Shown: one piece after another, positions 7,447 through 8,424 of the stretch
How positions within the stretch are numbered: position 1 is the stretch's first letter
Layout: each line of letters opens with the position of its first letter
Assembly (NCBI GenBank): GCA_013153295.1
Contig: JAADEV010000098.1
Span: 1-8,424, forward strand
Direction: 5' to 3'
Source: Aquificota bacterium
Lineage (GTDB): Bacteria > Aquificota > Aquificia > Aquificales > Hydrogenothermaceae
DNA: 8,424 nucleotides
Notes under the pieces: model-generated
The model's database searches: none
What the model saw: the letters and a program-made list of their open reading frames with translations, nothing else
Told to the model about the DNA's origin: nothing
Translations under genes and position numbers: made by a program

Positions 7447-7734
7447 TTACAGGGAGATTGTCCTTGGTGGTTTGAATATCTCTTTGATATAAAGGTGTGG
7501 TGTTGGCTTTTTGTAGGTGAATGTGTAGCTGTCTGTAAACTCAACTAAAAATGTTGGCTGGTTTATTGACAGCACACCGGGTATATGTAGATTTTCGTGG
7601 AACTGGCAGTTTTTATTCCCACAGTCCTGTGTATGGACTATATGGGGTTTACCATCTAACACATAGTAAACATAATCGTGGAATGTGTAAAACAAAGCCC
7701 CTATAAAAAGTAAAACAAAAACAAACCGTCTCAT
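7447..7734 (-). CDS. Small membrane-anchored His/Cys protein at the head of the efflux operon
   Basis: A 95-residue protein with an N-terminal hydrophobic segment (about residues 3-18, VFVLLFIGALFYTF), probably an uncleaved anchor or signal peptide, placing the rest in the periplasm. Potential metal ligands are clustered: H31, H34, C38, C43, H46 and H50 within HIVHTQDCGNKNCQFHENLH. The C-terminus is basic and proline-rich (KKPTPH, FKPPR). I do not recognise a named family. Small anchored His/Cys proteins at the start of czc-type operons are known elsewhere (CzcI-like proteins), and this one could bind or sense the exported metal (inference). The gene is 48 nt after cas6 and 52 nt before the channel gene. 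It has no Shine-Dalgarno, although this is the only possible in-frame start: a stop lies in frame about 35 nt upstream with no ATG, GTG or TTG between. Confidence 0.72.
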   Translation of the reverse strand: MRRFVFVLLFIGALFYTFHDYVYYVLDGKPHIVHTQDCGNKNCQFHENLHIPGVLSINQPTFLVEFTDSYTFTYKKPTPHLYIKEIFKPPRTISL

Positions 7735-7743
7735 AGTAATGAT

Positions 7744-7757
7744 TAAGTTAAAACTTA
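7744..7757. promoter_or_regulatory. Inverted repeat, possible operator, next to the start of the efflux operon
   Basis: TAAGTT, AA, AACTTA is a perfect 6-base inverted repeat with a 2-base spacer, centred about 16 nt upstream of the small His/Cys protein start. It has no T-run and a loop too small for a stem-loop, so a protein-binding site is the more sensible reading. AT-rich composition makes chance occurrence possible. Confidence 0.35.
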
Positions 7758-7769
7758 CACCTATCGGTT

Positions 7770-7788
7770 ATTATGATTAAAGTCATAA
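7770..7788 (-). promoter_or_regulatory. Inverted repeat overlapping the cas6 stop and a possible -10 box
   Basis: TTATGA, TTAAAG, TCATAA (7771-7788) is a perfect 6-base inverted repeat that includes the cas6 stop codon. On the coding strand its right arm merges into CATAAT (5 of 6 matches to a -10 box) at 7775-7770. The matching -35 region is poor (TTAAGC, 18-bp spacing), so the promoter call is weak. A repressor or activator site covering the efflux-operon promoter is inferred. No metal-regulator gene is in the window. Confidence 0.33.
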
Positions 7789-8424
7789 CTTCTGCTTAAG
7801 TTGTAGCCTCCCAAGTCCAAAACTAACAGACTTCCCAAGGTTTATAACCTCTGCCACCTTTAGGTATGGGTAGATATGGTTTATATCCCCTGTTATTCTG
7901 AAACTCCCTTCAAAGGCTGGGATTACCATATGGGTTTTCTTCCTGTTTGACCACCTTTTCATCGGGGAAGGTCTCATCTGCAGGTCTTTTAGCTGTATCC
8001 TCTCCCTGTCAATAAAAATCCTCCCTTCCTTTGTGCCGTAGTTTACAGCCACTTGGGATATACGGGACACAACGGCTTTTACAAAAATATCCCTGTTAAA
8101 CTGGTCAAATCTGACGAAGCTCCCTCCCGCCTTCAGGGAGGTTGGATACAGCCTTATAAAAATATCTTTTTCTTGTGTAGTTTTTTCTAAGAACTGTGAG
8201 GCGTGAAAGGTTGGTATAAAACTTTTTACAGGGTAGTGTTTTTCCTCAAAAGGGTGGTAAAACTGTATTTCCTGTAGCTTCAGGTACCTTTCCTTTCCTA
8301 TGTTGATTACACCGCTGAAGGACTGGCTTATAAACTCCCAGTAATTGGTCGTTTCTCCAAGGAGTGTTATCTCAAGGAACAGGCTGTCTCCCTCCTCTAA
8401 TTTTTTCCGTGTATAAGGTGGTCT
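7783..8424 (-). CDS. cas6: CRISPR pre-crRNA processing endoribonuclease Cas6, C-terminal part
   Basis: The reading frame stays open to the right edge and gives the last 213 residues of a Cas6/RAMP protein. The fragment begins RPPYTRKK followed by EEGDSLFLEITLLGE, the usual link into the second ferredoxin-like domain. It ends with the family's signature: FEGSFRITGDI, YPYLKVAEVINLGKSV, then SFGLGRLQL, the glycine-rich loop that contacts the CRISPR repeat RNA (known of the family). Cas6 cuts the long CRISPR transcript within each repeat to make crRNAs. A GTG at 8070 is an internal valine, not a start. No repeat array or other cas gene is visible here, so the subtype cannot be set; such neighbours may lie beyond base 8424. 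The catalytic residues of Cas6 vary and are mostly N-terminal, so activity cannot be judged. Confidence 0.87.
   Translation of the reverse strand, partial: RPPYTRKKLEEGDSLFLEITLLGETTNYWEFISQSFSGVINIGKERYLKLQEIQFYHPFEEKHYPVKSFIPTFHASQFLEKTTQEKDIFIRLYPTSLKAGGSFVRFDQFNRDIFVKAVVSRISQVAVNYGTKEGRIFIDRERIQLKDLQMRPSPMKRWSNRKKTHMVIPAFEGSFRITGDINHIYPYLKVAEVINLGKSVSFGLGRLQLKQKL

Noticed and set aside
7771..7788. Inverted repeat at the cas6 stop as a rho-independent terminator
   Set aside because: The stem is six bases and AT-rich with no T-run after it, so it is unlikely to terminate in a thermophile.
7783..8070. Separate 95-residue gene starting at GTG 8070
   Set aside because: The frame stays open upstream to the window edge and the upstream residues match the Cas6 family, so the GTG is an internal valine codon.
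7735..8424. CRISPR repeat array beside cas6
   Set aside because: No direct repeats of 25-40 bases with regular spacing are visible in the gap or elsewhere in the window.

Overview
The window is a densely packed run of genes, all on the minus strand, so the biological order runs from base 8424 down to base 1. The proteins are rich in Lys, Glu and Ile, arginine is mostly AGA/AGG and isoleucine often ATA, and the coding strand is purine-rich with strong AGGAGG-type Shine-Dalgarno sites. By eye the GC content is about 40%. Together with a Cas6 gene beside a metal-efflux operon, this suggests a thermophilic bacterium, most likely Aquificota (Hydrogenothermaceae/Persephonella-like). That assignment is inference from composition, not from a marker gene.

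Layout, in transcription order. (1) 8424-7783: the C-terminal 213 residues of a Cas6 pre-crRNA endoribonuclease, cut by the window edge. (2) 7782-7735: a 48-bp AT-rich gap holding two short inverted repeats, the best candidate for a promoter/operator. (3) 7734-2027: a heavy-metal efflux module made of a small membrane-anchored His/Cys protein, a TolC-type outer-membrane factor, a periplasmic adaptor with a His-rich N-terminus, and a 1026-residue HME-type RND pump. (4) 2024-1539: a DUF2231-type four-helix membrane protein directly behind the pump. (5) 1519-1: a PqqD-like protein, a CarB-like ATP-grasp enzyme, and the first 77 residues of a PLP-dependent decarboxylase of the LysA/type III fold, cut by the left edge.

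How they work together. The outer-membrane factor, adaptor and RND pump form a tripartite complex spanning both membranes that should export divalent or soft metal ions from the periplasm. The small His/Cys protein is a plausible accessory or sensor. The DUF2231 protein probably shares expression with the pump. Gaps downstream of 7734 are 52 nt, a 10-nt overlap, 14, 2, 19 and 11 nt, and a 1-nt overlap. No terminator is visible, so the whole run looks like one transcript.

The most unusual part is the last cassette. The PLP decarboxylase starts with an extension whose pattern (YxxP, then KPxxTxLxxGF) resembles the leader region of PqqA and lasso-peptide precursors, and a PqqD-type (RRE) protein is encoded two genes upstream. 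This raises the possibility that the PqqD-like protein docks onto an enzyme-borne leader-like tag, or that the three genes form an undescribed biosynthetic or modification pathway. No gene-free stretch longer than 52 bp is present, and no CRISPR array, tRNA, rRNA or mobile element was seen.
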